Source: Thermococcus sp. (GTDB lineage Archaea; Methanobacteriota_B; Thermococci; Thermococcales; Thermococcaceae). From it: 64,000 bases of DNA. Location of the stretch: contig NZ_JACDNS010000002.1 of the NCBI RefSeq assembly GCF_017656495.1, positions 176,660-240,659 on the forward strand. Reading direction: 5' to 3'. The position numbers were made by a program, and so were the translations under genes. Under the pieces are notes generated by a model. It was not told the DNA's origin, did not search any database, and worked only from the letters and a program-made list of their open reading frames with translations. Below are positions 41,280-50,884 of this stretch, piece after piece. The number at the start of each line of letters is the position of its first letter. The stretch's first letter is position 1.

Positions 41280-42374
41280 ATGTTTGAGAAAGGTTATATA
41301 GATGAAAATTATGTAAGGATCCCAAAGGATGAGCTCTTCTCGTTTGTTGTAGAGGTTCTCACGAAGCTTGGAGTACCTAGAGAAGATGCAGAAATAGTTG
41401 CTGATAATTTAATCATGGCTGATTTGAGGGGGATTGAGAGTCACGGCGTTCAGAGGCTCAAGCGCTACGTTGATGGAATTCTCAGCGGAGGAATAAATTT
41501 GAGGCCAAACATTAGAATTGTCAGGGAAGGAGTTTCTTATGCATTAATTGATGGTGATGAGGGGTTGGGACAGGTTGTTGGCTATAAGGCAATGAAATTA
41601 GCCATCAAGAAGGCTAAAGAAAGCGGTATTGGAGTTGTGGCGGTGAGAAACAGCAACCACTATGGTATTGCTGGGTATTATGCTTTAATGGCTGCTGAAG
41701 AGGGGATGATTGGAATCAGCATGACGAATTCTCGTCCATTAGTTGCTCCAACTGGTGGGGTGGAGAGGTTTTTAGGGACGAATCCAATTGCTTTAGCTGC
41801 TCCAACCAAAGATAAACCGTTTTTGCTTGACATGGCTACTAGTGTGGTTCCAATTGGGAAGCTTGAGGTTTACCGCAGAAAGGGAAAACCAATTCCGGAA
41901 GGCTGGGCGATTGACCGCGAAGGCAATATAACCACAGATGTTGAGAAGGTTTTTAATGGTGGTGCTTTACTGCCTTTGGGGGGCTTTGGGGAGCTTTTTG
42001 GTGGACATAAGGGTTATGGGCTTAGCGTAATGGTTGACATTTTAGCTGGAATTCTAAGTGGTGGAACTTGGAGTAGGCATGTGAAGAACACGAGCGAAAA
42101 GCATAGCGAGGTTGACCACTTCTTCATGGCGATTAACATTGAAGCTTTTGTTCCTCTTGAGGAGTTTAAGGAGAAGATGAGCAGGATGATTGAAGAACTG
42201 AAAAGTTCGAGGAAGCATAAAGATTTTGATAGGATTTGGATTCATGGCGAAAAAGGCTTTCTCACGATGGAGACCCGCTTAAAGATTGGCATCCCAATTT
42301 ACAAGAAAGTCTTGGAAGAGCTGAATGAAATAGCTGAAATGGTTGGAGTAGAAAAATTAAAGATAAAAGGATAA
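41280..42374 (+). CDS. Malate/L-lactate dehydrogenase family oxidoreductase (Ldh_2)
   Basis: A 364-residue NAD(P)-dependent dehydrogenase with the non-Rossmann fold. Marks: IMADLRGIESHGVQRL (catalytic His), VRNSNHYGIAGYYA, MTNSRPLVAPTGG, RFLGTNPIALAAP, LPLGGFGELFGGHKGYGLS. Thermococcales relatives oxidise malate, with some activity on sulfolactate or ureidoglycolate-like acids. ATG 41280 follows GGTGGTG. It is convergent with the TctA-like permease (ends abut) and near malic enzyme, which supports malate as substrate. Confidence 0.88.
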   Translation: MFEKGYIDENYVRIPKDELFSFVVEVLTKLGVPREDAEIVADNLIMADLRGIESHGVQRLKRYVDGILSGGINLRPNIRIVREGVSYALIDGDEGLGQVVGYKAMKLAIKKAKESGIGVVAVRNSNHYGIAGYYALMAAEEGMIGISMTNSRPLVAPTGGVERFLGTNPIALAAPTKDKPFLLDMATSVVPIGKLEVYRRKGKPIPEGWAIDREGNITTDVEKVFNGGALLPLGGFGELFGGHKGYGLSVMVDILAGILSGGTWSRHVKNTSEKHSEVDHFFMAINIEAFVPLEEFKEKMSRMIEELKSSRKHKDFDRIWIHGEKGFLTMETRLKIGIPIYKKVLEELNEIAEMVGVEKLKIKG

Positions 42375-43730
42375 TCAGAGCAAAGCTACCAAATATGGAG
42401 CCGCAACTAGAACCATGAATAAAACACCTATTGAAACACCGTTCCTTGCAAAGGTTGCTGAAATTAATCCCACAAGTATTGAACCAAAGATTCCGGCAAT
42501 TCCGGCCTCCATGTATGATAGAACTAGGACTATTGCTAAAAATGTGCTGTATAAGGCCTCAGCTGGTATCTTTTTGAATACAAAACGAGTTAGTGGCTTT
42601 GAATATTTTATCAAGATTACATAAGTTAGCAGTGCTGCTAACAGTGTGACATAGGCTATTACCAGCATTATTGTGGGAGTTGAATACCTCTGTAGGAGCA
42701 CATCCCTTGGACTTAGTCCATTAAAGGCATCGAGCTTTGCAAAGAATGGTGCCGCTGGACCAGCGGACATTGGTCCAGTTGGAACTCCAATTGCTATTAG
42801 TGGAATGAGTGTTCCTCCTATGTAAGTGGCGTTCTTTATTGCATCTCTAACTGCATATGCCCTTAAAGAGCCTTTAAGCTCGTCTTTTTCTGCCTCTTTT
42901 ATGAGATCTCCAAAGAGGATTGTTAATCCAACTGGACTCATGAAGGCTGAGAGGATGCTGCTTATTCCAGCGAAAATTGAGGATAATGTAACTTCAAGCT
43001 TGTCCAAATGATGGAGTGGGTTTAGGGTTATTTTGCCGGTTTTTACAAGCTTTATTCTTGCATAGCTATTGCGCTTTAAGTGGTGATTGTGTGGAGAAAT
43101 TAATGTGAGAAGCTCATAGAGTATTGGACCAATTGTGATTGCTAAAAATATGCTTATGAAGACTGGTTTTCCATAAACTGCTCTAATTCCTTGGACAAGC
43201 ATTGCAAATGGAAATATTGCAAGTAATGCCAAGATTTTTGCTTTTGACATTACGGCAAGCACAATTATTCCAGCAACTATTATGTAAACCCATCCTGGCC
43301 AGTTTAAGGGCCCCATTTGTGTTTTGAGCAGATCTCCCAACGGTGTTAAGTAGAATGATAGGGGTAGAGCAATTACTATAGCGACGACTGTTCCAATCAC
43401 GCTTGCTGTTATACCTTTTCTCAAGATTATCTCAGAATAACCGTATTTTCTCGCAACTAATGCATCTGGAACTTGTGGGACTGCCATAACTCCACCTGGT
43501 ATTGCCGCTAAGGCTGTAGGAACAGCATCTGCAGCTTTAAATGCAACTATCGTCCCCATGAACCAGGCTAAAACCAATAACGGATCAAAACCTGCCGCAA
43601 GAAGGGCCAAAGTTATTGGCGCTATGGTAGCAGTTTCGTCAGTTCCAGGGATCATCCCAATTATGATGTACATGAGAACTGAGAGGACTGTTAAGAATGT
43701 GGCTTGGAGCAGTAAGATACCAATATCCAT
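42375..43730 (-). CDS. TctA-like tricarboxylate/dicarboxylate permease
   Basis: A 451-residue protein with about 12 hydrophobic segments in the tripartite tricarboxylate transporter large-subunit superfamily (DUF112). Marks: IIIGMIPGTDETATIAPITLALL (the GxxPGxxxT-type loop), PGGVMAVPQVPDALVARKYGYSEIILRKGI, and IGVPTGPMSAGPAAPFF in the second half. Sits 1 nt after a small membrane gene that may be its TctB-like partner. No periplasmic TctC is nearby. Likely imports a carboxylate; the malate-metabolising neighbours suggest a C4 acid. Confidence 0.82.
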   Translation of the reverse strand: MDIGILLLQATFLTVLSVLMYIIIGMIPGTDETATIAPITLALLAAGFDPLLVLAWFMGTIVAFKAADAVPTALAAIPGGVMAVPQVPDALVARKYGYSEIILRKGITASVIGTVVAIVIALPLSFYLTPLGDLLKTQMGPLNWPGWVYIIVAGIIVLAVMSKAKILALLAIFPFAMLVQGIRAVYGKPVFISIFLAITIGPILYELLTLISPHNHHLKRNSYARIKLVKTGKITLNPLHHLDKLEVTLSSIFAGISSILSAFMSPVGLTILFGDLIKEAEKDELKGSLRAYAVRDAIKNATYIGGTLIPLIAIGVPTGPMSAGPAAPFFAKLDAFNGLSPRDVLLQRYSTPTIMLVIAYVTLLAALLTYVILIKYSKPLTRFVFKKIPAEALYSTFLAIVLVLSYMEAGIAGIFGSILVGLISATFARNGVSIGVLFMVLVAAPYLVALL

Positions 43731-43731
43731 T

Positions 43732-43980
43732 TTACTCCTCCTCCACTATCCGTTTTGGTTCAATTATTGCGCTGGAGATTATGAAACCCACAAAAGCTCC
43801 CAAAGCGCTTAAAGTTACTCTCAAAGCCTTCAAGAGGTCTTCTTTACCAAGTGCTTTTACTATGGTTGGGGCGGCAAAGTACATCAGGAAAGTTGCTGTT
43901 ACAGTTATTATGAATGCTTTCAAGAAATGTCTCGAGGAAATAACTTCTCCAAAGATTTCATAGAGCTGACTATCTGTCAT
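43732..43980 (-). CDS. Small membrane protein, putative TctA partner
   Basis: An 82-residue protein with two hydrophobic helices (about residues 19-38 and 52-70) and a charged C-terminus. It precedes the TctA-like gene with a 1-nt gap and its last codons supply that gene's GGAGGAG ribosome binding site. TctB subunits are small four-helix proteins; this one is half that size, so the role of a second subunit is inferred from position only. Start ATG follows AGGTGATG on the minus strand. Confidence 0.7.
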   Translation of the reverse strand: MTDSQLYEIFGEVISSRHFLKAFIITVTATFLMYFAAPTIVKALGKEDLLKALRVTLSALGAFVGFIISSAIIEPKRIVEEE

Positions 43981-44037
43981 GGCATCACCTTAAAAGAATA
44001 GTTTATTTTGTATTTAATCTTTACGTTGATTGAAACC

Positions 44038-44073
44038 AAATGTATAGACAATTGCCGATATAATGATACATTT
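44038..44073. promoter_or_regulatory. Inverted repeat between TctA operon and malic enzyme
   Basis: Perfect arms AAATGTAT (44038-44045) and ATACATTT (44066-44073), 20-nt spacer, centred between the two divergent transcription units. It could bind a dimeric regulator acting on both. Confidence 0.5.
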
Positions 44074-44170
44074 TGTAAAGTCAGTTCTGCCAACTTATGG
44101 ATAGACTTTGGAATTGTATAGGAAATATTAAAGACCCAAAGGATGCACTGTTACACGTGGAGGGATTAAT

Positions 44171-45508
44171 ATGACCGATAATAAGCAAAGAAGAGAGCTT
44201 AGAGAAAAAGCCTTATCTTTCCACAGGAACAATTTCCCTGGAAATGGCAAAATTGAAGTGATTCCAAAGGTTTCTCTCAAAGATAAGCATGATTTGAGCT
44301 TAGCTTATACACCTGGAGTTGCTGAGCCCTGCAAAGAGATAGCTAAAAATCCAGATGATGTTTATGAATACACAAGCAAAGGCAACCTTGTGGCAGTAGT
44401 GAGTGATGGGAGCCGGATCTTAGGTTTAGGTAACATTGGGGCCTTGGCAGGCTTACCTGTCATGGAAGGGAAGGCTTTGCTTTTCAAACATTTTGGTGGC
44501 GTTGATGCGTTTCCAATAATGGTTAACGAGCAGAATCCAGACAAGTTCATCGAAATTGTCAAGGCAATAGCACCGACTTTTGGAGGCATAAATCTTGAGG
44601 ATATAGCTTCACCGAAGTGCTTTTACATCCTCGAACGCTTAAGGGAAGAATTAAATATTCCCGTCTTCCATGATGACCAGCAGGGAACAGCGGCTGTTGT
44701 TTTAGCTGGACTTTTGAATGCCCTAAAAGTAGTCGGGAAGAAACTCGATGAAATTACAATAGCTTTATTTGGTGCTGGTGCTGCAGGCTTTGCAACTTTG
44801 AGAATTCTAACAAGAGCTGGGATAAAACCGGGGAATGTTAGAGTAGTTGAGCTTGTTGACGGCAAGCCGACCGTTTTGACAAGTGATATGGATTTAGAAA
44901 AATTGTTCCCTTACAGAGGTTGGCTTTTGAGCAAAACGAATGCTGAAGGAATTACTGGGGGGCCGAAGGAAGCTGCAAAAGAAGCTGATGTCCTGATTTC
45001 CTTCACGAAGCCTGGCCCAGGAGTCATAAAGCCTGAGTGGATAGCAAGGATGAACGATGATGCCATTGTATTCCCATTAGCAAATCCAGTGCCTGAAATA
45101 CTCCCTGACGAAGCTAAAAAAGCTGGGGCTAAAATAGTTGCAACTGGGAGGAGCGACTATCCTAACCAGATTAACAACGTCCTTGGTTTTCCAGGGATTT
45201 TCAGAGGAGCTTTGGATGTCAGGGCTAGGACTATAACTGATACTATGATAATTGAGGCAGCAAAGGCAATAGCAAGTGTTGTGAGTGATGAAGAGCTCAG
45301 CGAGGAGTACATAATTCCATCTCCTTTAAATCCAGAAGTCTATCCGAGAGAAGCGAGGGCTGTGGCAGAGCAGGCTATGAAAGAGGGAGTTGCAAGGAGA
45401 AAGGTTAGTGGAGAATGGGTTGAGGAACATACAAGGAAGCTCAGAGAGTTTTATGAAAATGTCATTGCTCCGATAAATGAAGAGAGAAAGAAATGGCTAG
45501 CTAAATAA
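44171..45508 (+). CDS. NAD(P)-dependent malic enzyme
   Basis: Converts malate to pyruvate and CO2 with reduction of NAD(P). 445 residues, the short prokaryotic type. Seen: LAYTPGVAEPCKEIA, the catalytic region around YTSKGNLVAVVSDGSRILGLGNIG, metal ligands in INLEDIASPKCF and FHDDQQGTA, the Rossmann loop FGAGAAGFATLRIL, and FPLANPVPEI. ATG 44171 follows GGAGGGATT. A TATA-like AATATTAAAG lies 35-45 nt upstream. It faces a carboxylate permease across a shared control region. Confidence 0.94.
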   Translation: MTDNKQRRELREKALSFHRNNFPGNGKIEVIPKVSLKDKHDLSLAYTPGVAEPCKEIAKNPDDVYEYTSKGNLVAVVSDGSRILGLGNIGALAGLPVMEGKALLFKHFGGVDAFPIMVNEQNPDKFIEIVKAIAPTFGGINLEDIASPKCFYILERLREELNIPVFHDDQQGTAAVVLAGLLNALKVVGKKLDEITIALFGAGAAGFATLRILTRAGIKPGNVRVVELVDGKPTVLTSDMDLEKLFPYRGWLLSKTNAEGITGGPKEAAKEADVLISFTKPGPGVIKPEWIARMNDDAIVFPLANPVPEILPDEAKKAGAKIVATGRSDYPNQINNVLGFPGIFRGALDVRARTITDTMIIEAAKAIASVVSDEELSEEYIIPSPLNPEVYPREARAVAEQAMKEGVARRKVSGEWVEEHTRKLREFYENVIAPINEERKKWLAK

Positions 45509-45560
45509 TTTCTTTTCTTTTTGTATTTTAGCCAAGATGAGAAGTTAGGAGGAACAAAGA

Positions 45561-46088
45561 GTGAATTTGAGGGAAATAATTAAGGGTAGGAGAGCCGTTA
45601 GAGATTTTAAGGATAAGGAAATTCCTAAGGAAAAACTAATGGCTATTTTAGAGGCTGGAATTTGGGCCCCAAGTGGGAGCAATATTCAGCCTTGGGAATT
45701 CATACTTGTGACAGAAAAGGCTATGATAGAAAAGATAAAACTAATTTCTCCGGGTTTATTTGGGAATCCAGCTGTCATTATTGTTTTATGCATTAATAGA
45801 GAAAGGGCTAAAAGAGGTGGGAAACTTGGTGGAATTACTGCATTGATGGATATTTCGATGGCAGCTCAAAACATGATGCTGATTGCATACTCAATGGGTA
45901 TTGGCTCATGTCCAATAGTATCTTTCAGCAAATCAGCATTGAAGGAACTGGTAGATATTCCAGAACACGTCGAGCCGGTTTTGATATTAAGCTTGGGTTA
46001 CCCCAAGTTCTGGCCTAAACCTCCCAAAAGGAGACCTCTGGAGGAGGTGGTGCACGTTGAAAGATACGGAAGACATTTTAAAGGATGA
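45561..46088 (+). CDS. Nitroreductase family flavoprotein
   Basis: A 175-residue FMN-binding oxidoreductase. Marks: the FMN phosphate site GRRAVRDFKD near the N-terminus, WAPSGSNIQPWEF, and AAQNMMLIAYSMGIGSCPI followed by LSLGYPKFWPKPPKRRPLEEVV. It starts with GTG 45561 after AGGAGGAAC. Physiological substrate is unknown; relatives reduce nitro compounds, quinones or flavins. It overlaps the following small gene by 32 nt. Confidence 0.88.
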   Translation: MNLREIIKGRRAVRDFKDKEIPKEKLMAILEAGIWAPSGSNIQPWEFILVTEKAMIEKIKLISPGLFGNPAVIIVLCINRERAKRGGKLGGITALMDISMAAQNMMLIAYSMGIGSCPIVSFSKSALKELVDIPEHVEPVLILSLGYPKFWPKPPKRRPLEEVVHVERYGRHFKG

Positions 46089-46353
46089 CCATTTCAAGTT
46101 GTTAGCATTTTTAATAACTAGTGCAAGAGGGTGTGTTGTTGAACCTCCACTTTATGGCCCATTGAGGTTAGTGGATGCAGCCTCAAGACTAATTGAAATT
46201 ATGAGGAAAGAAGGGAGAGTCAATGAACAAATAATAAAGCTCCAAAAGATGATTAAAGAGAGAATGGACTTAGTAATGTATGATGAAGAAATGTTCATAG
46301 AGTTCCTTGATGAGCTCTCTAAAGAGCTTGCGAAGATGCTTAAAAGTGAATAG
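46057..46353 (+). CDS. Small helical protein, DUF6092-like
   Basis: A 98-residue helical protein with the segment LITSARGCVVEPPLYGPLRLVDAASRLIEIM, which I associate with DUF6092. It starts at TTG 46057 after GGAGGTGGTG, inside the 3' end of the nitroreductase gene, so translation is likely coupled. No cofactor motif is seen. Function unknown; the operon suggests a partner for the flavoprotein. Confidence 0.68.
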   Translation: MKDTEDILKDDHFKLLAFLITSARGCVVEPPLYGPLRLVDAASRLIEIMRKEGRVNEQIIKLQKMIKERMDLVMYDEEMFIEFLDELSKELAKMLKSE

Positions 46354-46449
46354 GAGTTTAATTCCATTATTCTTGTTCCGGTATATTCTTTAAAAGTTAT
46401 AAGGAGTTTTTAACTAAATTAAAATAGGTATGGGAATTGGGTGATAAAG

Positions 46450-47010
46450 ATGAAAAATAGAAATGATAAAAGTAGAAATAGAAGAGGAGTTATTAAATGG
46501 AGTAAAGAGGAGATTGAATTTTGGAAACAGATGAGCAAGGGGGAGTTAAGTGATATTGATGTTATGATATATCTGGCCCTGAGAGAAAATGGTAGAATAC
46601 CTGATACAGAATTAGCAAGAATGCTTGGAGTTTCCGTTCCAACAGCAAGAAGACACAGGATTGCTCTTCAAGAAAAAGGTTATCTCCAGGTAATGGGTAT
46701 GTTAATTTTTGAAGAATTTGGACTAGCATCTGCCGATGTTATTTTGAAGTTTAGGGAAGAGGCCGAGAAAGAAGAAATTGAGGCCTTTATACAAGAAGCA
46801 ATTGAAAATCCTAAGGTCTTTGAAATAGATGAATATATAGGGGAGTATGATATTGTTATAAAATTTTTCGATAAGGATTTTAAAGAGCTCAAGAAAACAA
46901 TAGAGAATTTTATCACGGGACGTAAGATAATTCAGAAAAGCCTCATTTTACCAGCAGTGTCAAGTCCAAAACTTTTTACAAAGCCTATGAAATATAAACA
47001 TGCTCGATGA
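46450..47010 (+). CDS. Lrp/AsnC-type transcriptional regulator
   Basis: A 186-residue regulator. After a basic, unstructured N-terminus (KNRNDKSRNRRG) comes a winged helix (SDIDVMIYLALRENGRIPDTELARMLGVSVPTARRHRIALQEKGYLQVMG) and then an AsnC-type ligand domain (DVILKFREEAEKEEIEAF, IGEYDIVIKFFDKDFKELKKTIENFI). ATG 46450 follows GGGTGAT. It lies directly before the ABC importer/racemase operon, in the same direction, and is a reasonable candidate for its control, with an amino-acid-like effector. Confidence 0.85.
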   Translation: MKNRNDKSRNRRGVIKWSKEEIEFWKQMSKGELSDIDVMIYLALRENGRIPDTELARMLGVSVPTARRHRIALQEKGYLQVMGMLIFEEFGLASADVILKFREEAEKEEIEAFIQEAIENPKVFEIDEYIGEYDIVIKFFDKDFKELKKTIENFITGRKIIQKSLILPAVSSPKLFTKPMKYKHAR

Positions 47011-47348
47011 ACATTTATCAACTATAAGTTTCGTTATAGTACATCTATGTTCTTAACTTTTCAGAGATGATAAAGTTATAATCCTATAGCAGTTAATATT
47101 AGTAAAATCATGTTGTGAACAATCTTGTCAATATATGTTGAAAAAATTGAACAGATAATGTTAAATATTATTAAATCTTTAATTTATTTCTGACTAAACT
47201 TTAAATTATCAAGATAGTTCAAAAATTCAGAAAGACCTAACAGATATTTTCAAGAAATTAACAAAATGACAAAGAATTTTTGAAAAGATTTAAAAAAATG
47301 TGAAAGATTTACGAAGAGTTGCATGTGTAAACAAACGAGGTGGTATAT
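47011..47348. other. AT-rich control region before the ABC importer operon
   Basis: A 338-nt region without ORFs I would support. It is extremely AT-rich. A TATA-like GATTTAAAAAA at about 47287-47297 fits a transcript start near 47320 and a short leader to the GAGGTGGT ribosome binding site. The remainder could hold Lrp-type binding sites, but no clear palindrome stands out. Confidence 0.5.
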
Positions 47349-48965
47349 GTGAAAAAAGAGTTTGCTATCTTGGTAGTAGCCGTTATTATATTTGGAGTGA
47401 TTGCAAGTGGATGTATTGGAGGGGAAACATCAACAACTCAAACACAAAAACCCGCAACTTCCTCTGCACAATCAACGAGTGAAACAACAAATGTTGTAAT
47501 TTATGGATATGGAAGTGAAATGATAACTTTGGATCCAAGCACAGAATTTTCAAATTCAATAGTGGTTCTTGCAAATGTCTATGAGTGTCTTGTGAAATAT
47601 ACTCCAGAGGGATTAAAACCCTGGCTTGCCACATCTTGGGAAAGCAACGAAAATGGAACAGTCTGGACGTTTCATTTAAGGAAGGGAGTTAAATTTCACA
47701 CAGGTAATGAAATGACAGCTGAAGACGTCAAGTGGTCAATTGAGAGAACAATTAGAATGGGGCTTGGACCAGCATTTATTTGGGATCCTATAAAGAAAAT
47801 TGAAATTGTCGATGACTATACTATCAAATTCTACCTAAAATATCCCGCAAACCTCCCATTAATAGCTTCATCCGCATATGGAGCCTACATAATGGATAGC
47901 AAATATCTATCAAAACTTGGTGATGATAATGCAATCGCCGACTGGTTGAACAAGGGACATGATGCAGGAACTGGACCATATATAATAGACAAGTATGATC
48001 CAAAGACAGAGGTCATTTTGAAGAAATTCCCTGAATACTGGGGAGGATGGAGTGATGACCAGTTCGATGTGGCGATAATAAAAATTGTTCCAGACGCATC
48101 ACTGAGAGAACAAATGGTAGTTAGTGGTGAAATCCAAATTACAAGAGACCTGCCTCTTGATGATATACCTAAGCTTAAGGAGAACCCAAATGTTGTCGTT
48201 GACCAAACGCCTTCTTATCAAGAACTGTATGCATTCTTCAACACAAAGAAACCACCTTTAGACAACAAACTCGTTAGACAAGCCCTAAGCTATGCTGTTC
48301 CTTACCAGGATATCGTTCAGTATGTCCTACATGGATATGGTGAGGTAGCGAAGGGTCCGATACCAAAGGGAATGTTTGGCTACTTTGAGGACTTGCCAAC
48401 TTATCATTATGACCTCAACAAAGCGAAAGAACTTTTAGCAAAAGCTGGATATCCAAATGGAGGCTTTAAACTAGTTCTCACATACACTCAAGGTGATGAG
48501 GCGGAAGCAAAAGTTGCTGAGATAATCAAAGCAGAGTGGAAAAAGCTTGGTATTGAAGTTGAAATAAGACCAATGAACTGGGAGCAACAGTGGGCTTTAG
48601 CAAAAAGTGACCCAGCGAAAGCCCAAGACATATTCATGATGTATTGGTGGCCAACATATCCAACCCCCTATGACTTCCTCTTTAACATGTTCCATTGTGA
48701 AGAGGAGATAAACTTCAACCTCTGTTACTACTGTAATTCAGAGTTTGACAAGCTCATTGATGAGGCAGTTACATTGGAAGGAACCCAACCAGAAAAAGCT
48801 GCTAAGCTTTACAAGGAGGCTGAAAAGATACTGATTGAAGATGCCCCTGCGATATTCCTCTACTACCCTGACGATGTCTATGTCTATCACAAGAGCATAA
48901 AGGGATTCAAGGACAACCCAGGATATCCACAAGTTGTGTTCTTCTATGAACTGCATAAGGCTTAG
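47349..48965 (+). CDS. Peptide-type ABC substrate-binding lipoprotein
   Basis: A 538-residue extracellular binding protein of SBP family 5 (DppA/OppA). Signal peptide with archaeal lipobox ASGCIGG (lipid-anchored Cys), then a Thr/Ser/Gln-rich linker and the binding domain starting VVIYGYGSEMITLDPS. Family signature: WTFHLRKGVKFHTGNEMTAEDVKWSIER. GTG 47349 follows GAGGTGGT; an in-frame GTG at 47340 is within that site. First gene of a nine-gene transport and catabolic operon. The ligand is not necessarily a normal peptide, given the racemases downstream. Confidence 0.93.
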   Translation: MKKEFAILVVAVIIFGVIASGCIGGETSTTQTQKPATSSAQSTSETTNVVIYGYGSEMITLDPSTEFSNSIVVLANVYECLVKYTPEGLKPWLATSWESNENGTVWTFHLRKGVKFHTGNEMTAEDVKWSIERTIRMGLGPAFIWDPIKKIEIVDDYTIKFYLKYPANLPLIASSAYGAYIMDSKYLSKLGDDNAIADWLNKGHDAGTGPYIIDKYDPKTEVILKKFPEYWGGWSDDQFDVAIIKIVPDASLREQMVVSGEIQITRDLPLDDIPKLKENPNVVVDQTPSYQELYAFFNTKKPPLDNKLVRQALSYAVPYQDIVQYVLHGYGEVAKGPIPKGMFGYFEDLPTYHYDLNKAKELLAKAGYPNGGFKLVLTYTQGDEAEAKVAEIIKAEWKKLGIEVEIRPMNWEQQWALAKSDPAKAQDIFMMYWWPTYPTPYDFLFNMFHCEEEINFNLCYYCNSEFDKLIDEAVTLEGTQPEKAAKLYKEAEKILIEDAPAIFLYYPDDVYVYHKSIKGFKDNPGYPQVVFFYELHKA

Positions 48966-49000
48966 CTCCTTTCCTTTTTCTAATTTAAGAGGGTGATAAA

Positions 49001-50020
49001 ATGAAGTTCAGGGAATATGTTGCCTATAGACTTGTGTTGGCGATTTTTGTCATTATTGGTGTTGTTACACTTGTGTTCTTTGTATCTAGAGTAATTCCCT
49101 CAGACCCAGCAGCGTTATATGTTGGTGCCCACCCAACCCCAGAAGCTATAGAGAAAGCAAGGGAACAGCTTCATTTAAATGACCCTCTGATAAAACAATA
49201 CGCTTATTATCTCTGGTCACTTCTTCATGGAGATTTGGGGATTTCGATAAGAACTCATAATCCTGTTGCTCAAGATTTAAAATCAGCTTTTACCGCAACT
49301 TTTGAGCTTATCCTTGTTGCGGAATTTATCGCAATACTTATTGGGATTCCTCTTGGCGTTTACTCGGCTGTTAAAAAAGATTCTTGGCTAGATAACCTTA
49401 GCAGGCTTTTTGCGATAAGTGGTGTCTCTTTACCTGCATTTTGGTTTGGAATTGTTCTTCAGCTGATATTTTTCAAACACCTGCAGTTACTTCCTCTGGC
49501 TGGTAGAGTTGATACAGTTGTACTTTTGCAACATCCCCTCAAAGTTATAACTGGATTTTATCTCATTGATTCTTTGATAACAGGAAATATTCCGGTATTT
49601 ATAGATGCACTGAAGCATATTATATTACCGGCAATTACTTTGGCAATGTATCCTATTGGATTAATAACTAGACAAGTTCGCTCAATGATGATTGAGGTTC
49701 TCCAAGAAAATTATATAAGGACGGCTTGGGCATATGGAATTCCGCCAAGAAGGATATATTTTAAATATGCCCTTAAAAATGCAATAGCTCCAGCGTTGAT
49801 AACCATTGGATTATCCTTTGCATATACACTTGTTGGAGCATTTCTGGTAGAGCTGATATTCAATTGGCCGGGACTTGGAAGGTATGCAGCATATTCAATT
49901 CTCAGCATGGATTATCCAGCTGTTCTTGGAGTTACAATTGTTGCGGCAACTGCTTATGTCTTCATTAACCTGATTGTTGACATAGTCCAAGTCTATCTTG
50001 ATCCAAGAATAAAGCTGTGA
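49001..50020 (+). CDS. Peptide-type ABC permease, DppB-like
   Basis: A 339-residue inner subunit with six membrane helices. N-terminal TVVFFVSRVIPSDPA-like segment (here TLVFFVSRVIPSDPAALYVG), the EAA loop RTAWAYGIPPRRIYFKYALKNA and the end ELIFNWPGLGRYAAYSI are typical of DppB. ATG follows GGGTGAT. An insertion of about 30 residues before the EAA region (HPLKVITGFYLIDSLITGNIP) is common to the family. Second gene of the operon. Confidence 0.93.
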   Translation: MKFREYVAYRLVLAIFVIIGVVTLVFFVSRVIPSDPAALYVGAHPTPEAIEKAREQLHLNDPLIKQYAYYLWSLLHGDLGISIRTHNPVAQDLKSAFTATFELILVAEFIAILIGIPLGVYSAVKKDSWLDNLSRLFAISGVSLPAFWFGIVLQLIFFKHLQLLPLAGRVDTVVLLQHPLKVITGFYLIDSLITGNIPVFIDALKHIILPAITLAMYPIGLITRQVRSMMIEVLQENYIRTAWAYGIPPRRIYFKYALKNAIAPALITIGLSFAYTLVGAFLVELIFNWPGLGRYAAYSILSMDYPAVLGVTIVAATAYVFINLIVDIVQVYLDPRIKL

Positions 50021-50029
50021 GGGATGGAA

Positions 50030-50884
50030 ATGAGAAAGGAAGAAATGCTTAAAATCCTGTTCAGGAATAAGCTTTCAATTTTAGGGTTATCCATAATTAT
50101 TGCATTGGTTTTAATAGCCATTCTTGCTCCAATATTGGCCCCATATCCAGAACAAGCTTTGGGTGAGCCTAATTTAAAGGAGCGTTTGCAGCCTCCAAGC
50201 TGGAAACATCCATTTGGGACAGATCACTTGGGGAGAGATGTGTTAAGTAGGGTTATTTACGGTACAAGAACATCTTTGGTAATAGGATTTTCTGTTGTAG
50301 CCCTTGCTCTGTTAATTGGAGTGCCTCTGGGACTAATAGCAGGGTACTTTGGTGGCAAAATGGATTTGGCAGTAATGCGTATAACCGACATATTCTTGGC
50401 GTTTCCACCGCTCCTCTTGGCATTGTTAATAGCCACAACTCTAGGAAGAGGAATGGTCAATGCAATCTTGGCTTTGGCAATAAGCTGGTGGCCATGGTAT
50501 ACGAGACTTGCTAGGGGGATGGCAATATCAGTTAAGGAAAGACCATATGTCGAAGCTGCAAAGGCAATGGGAATTGCTGATTGGAAAATAATGCTTAGGC
50601 ATATATTGCCGAACTCCATTTCCCCTGTTATAGTCCAAGCAACGATGGACATGGGATCAGCTATACTTGAAGCTGCAGCATTGAGCTTCCTTGGTTTGGG
50701 TGTCCAGCCACCAACACCAGATTGGGGGCTTATGGTAAGCGAAGGAAAGGATTACTTCCTCAACTATTGGTGGTATCCTGTTTTCCCAGGTTTGGCAATA
50801 TTCATTACAGTTATTGCATTCAACTTGCTGGGTGACGCAGTTAGGGAAGTTATTGATCCAAGGCTCAGGAGGAGATTCCTATGA
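50030..50884 (+). CDS. Peptide-type ABC permease, DppC-like
   Basis: A 284-residue permease with about six helices. It has the N-terminal OppC-type segment, HPFGTDHLGRDVLSRVIYGTRTSL, and EAA loop VEAAKAMGIADWKIMLRHILPNS, followed by EAAALSFLGLGVQPPTPDWG. ATG 50030 is preferred because GTGAGGGAT ends too close to the other ATG at 50024. It overlaps the next ATPase gene by 4 nt. Confidence 0.93.
   Translation: MRKEEMLKILFRNKLSILGLSIIIALVLIAILAPILAPYPEQALGEPNLKERLQPPSWKHPFGTDHLGRDVLSRVIYGTRTSLVIGFSVVALALLIGVPLGLIAGYFGGKMDLAVMRITDIFLAFPPLLLALLIATTLGRGMVNAILALAISWWPWYTRLARGMAISVKERPYVEAAKAMGIADWKIMLRHILPNSISPVIVQATMDMGSAILEAAALSFLGLGVQPPTPDWGLMVSEGKDYFLNYWWYPVFPGLAIFITVIAFNLLGDAVREVIDPRLRRRFL

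Noticed and set aside
44361..44380. GATGATG in malic enzyme as C box of an intragenic sRNA
   Set aside because: No matching D, D' or C' boxes at proper distance; it is ordinary coding sequence.
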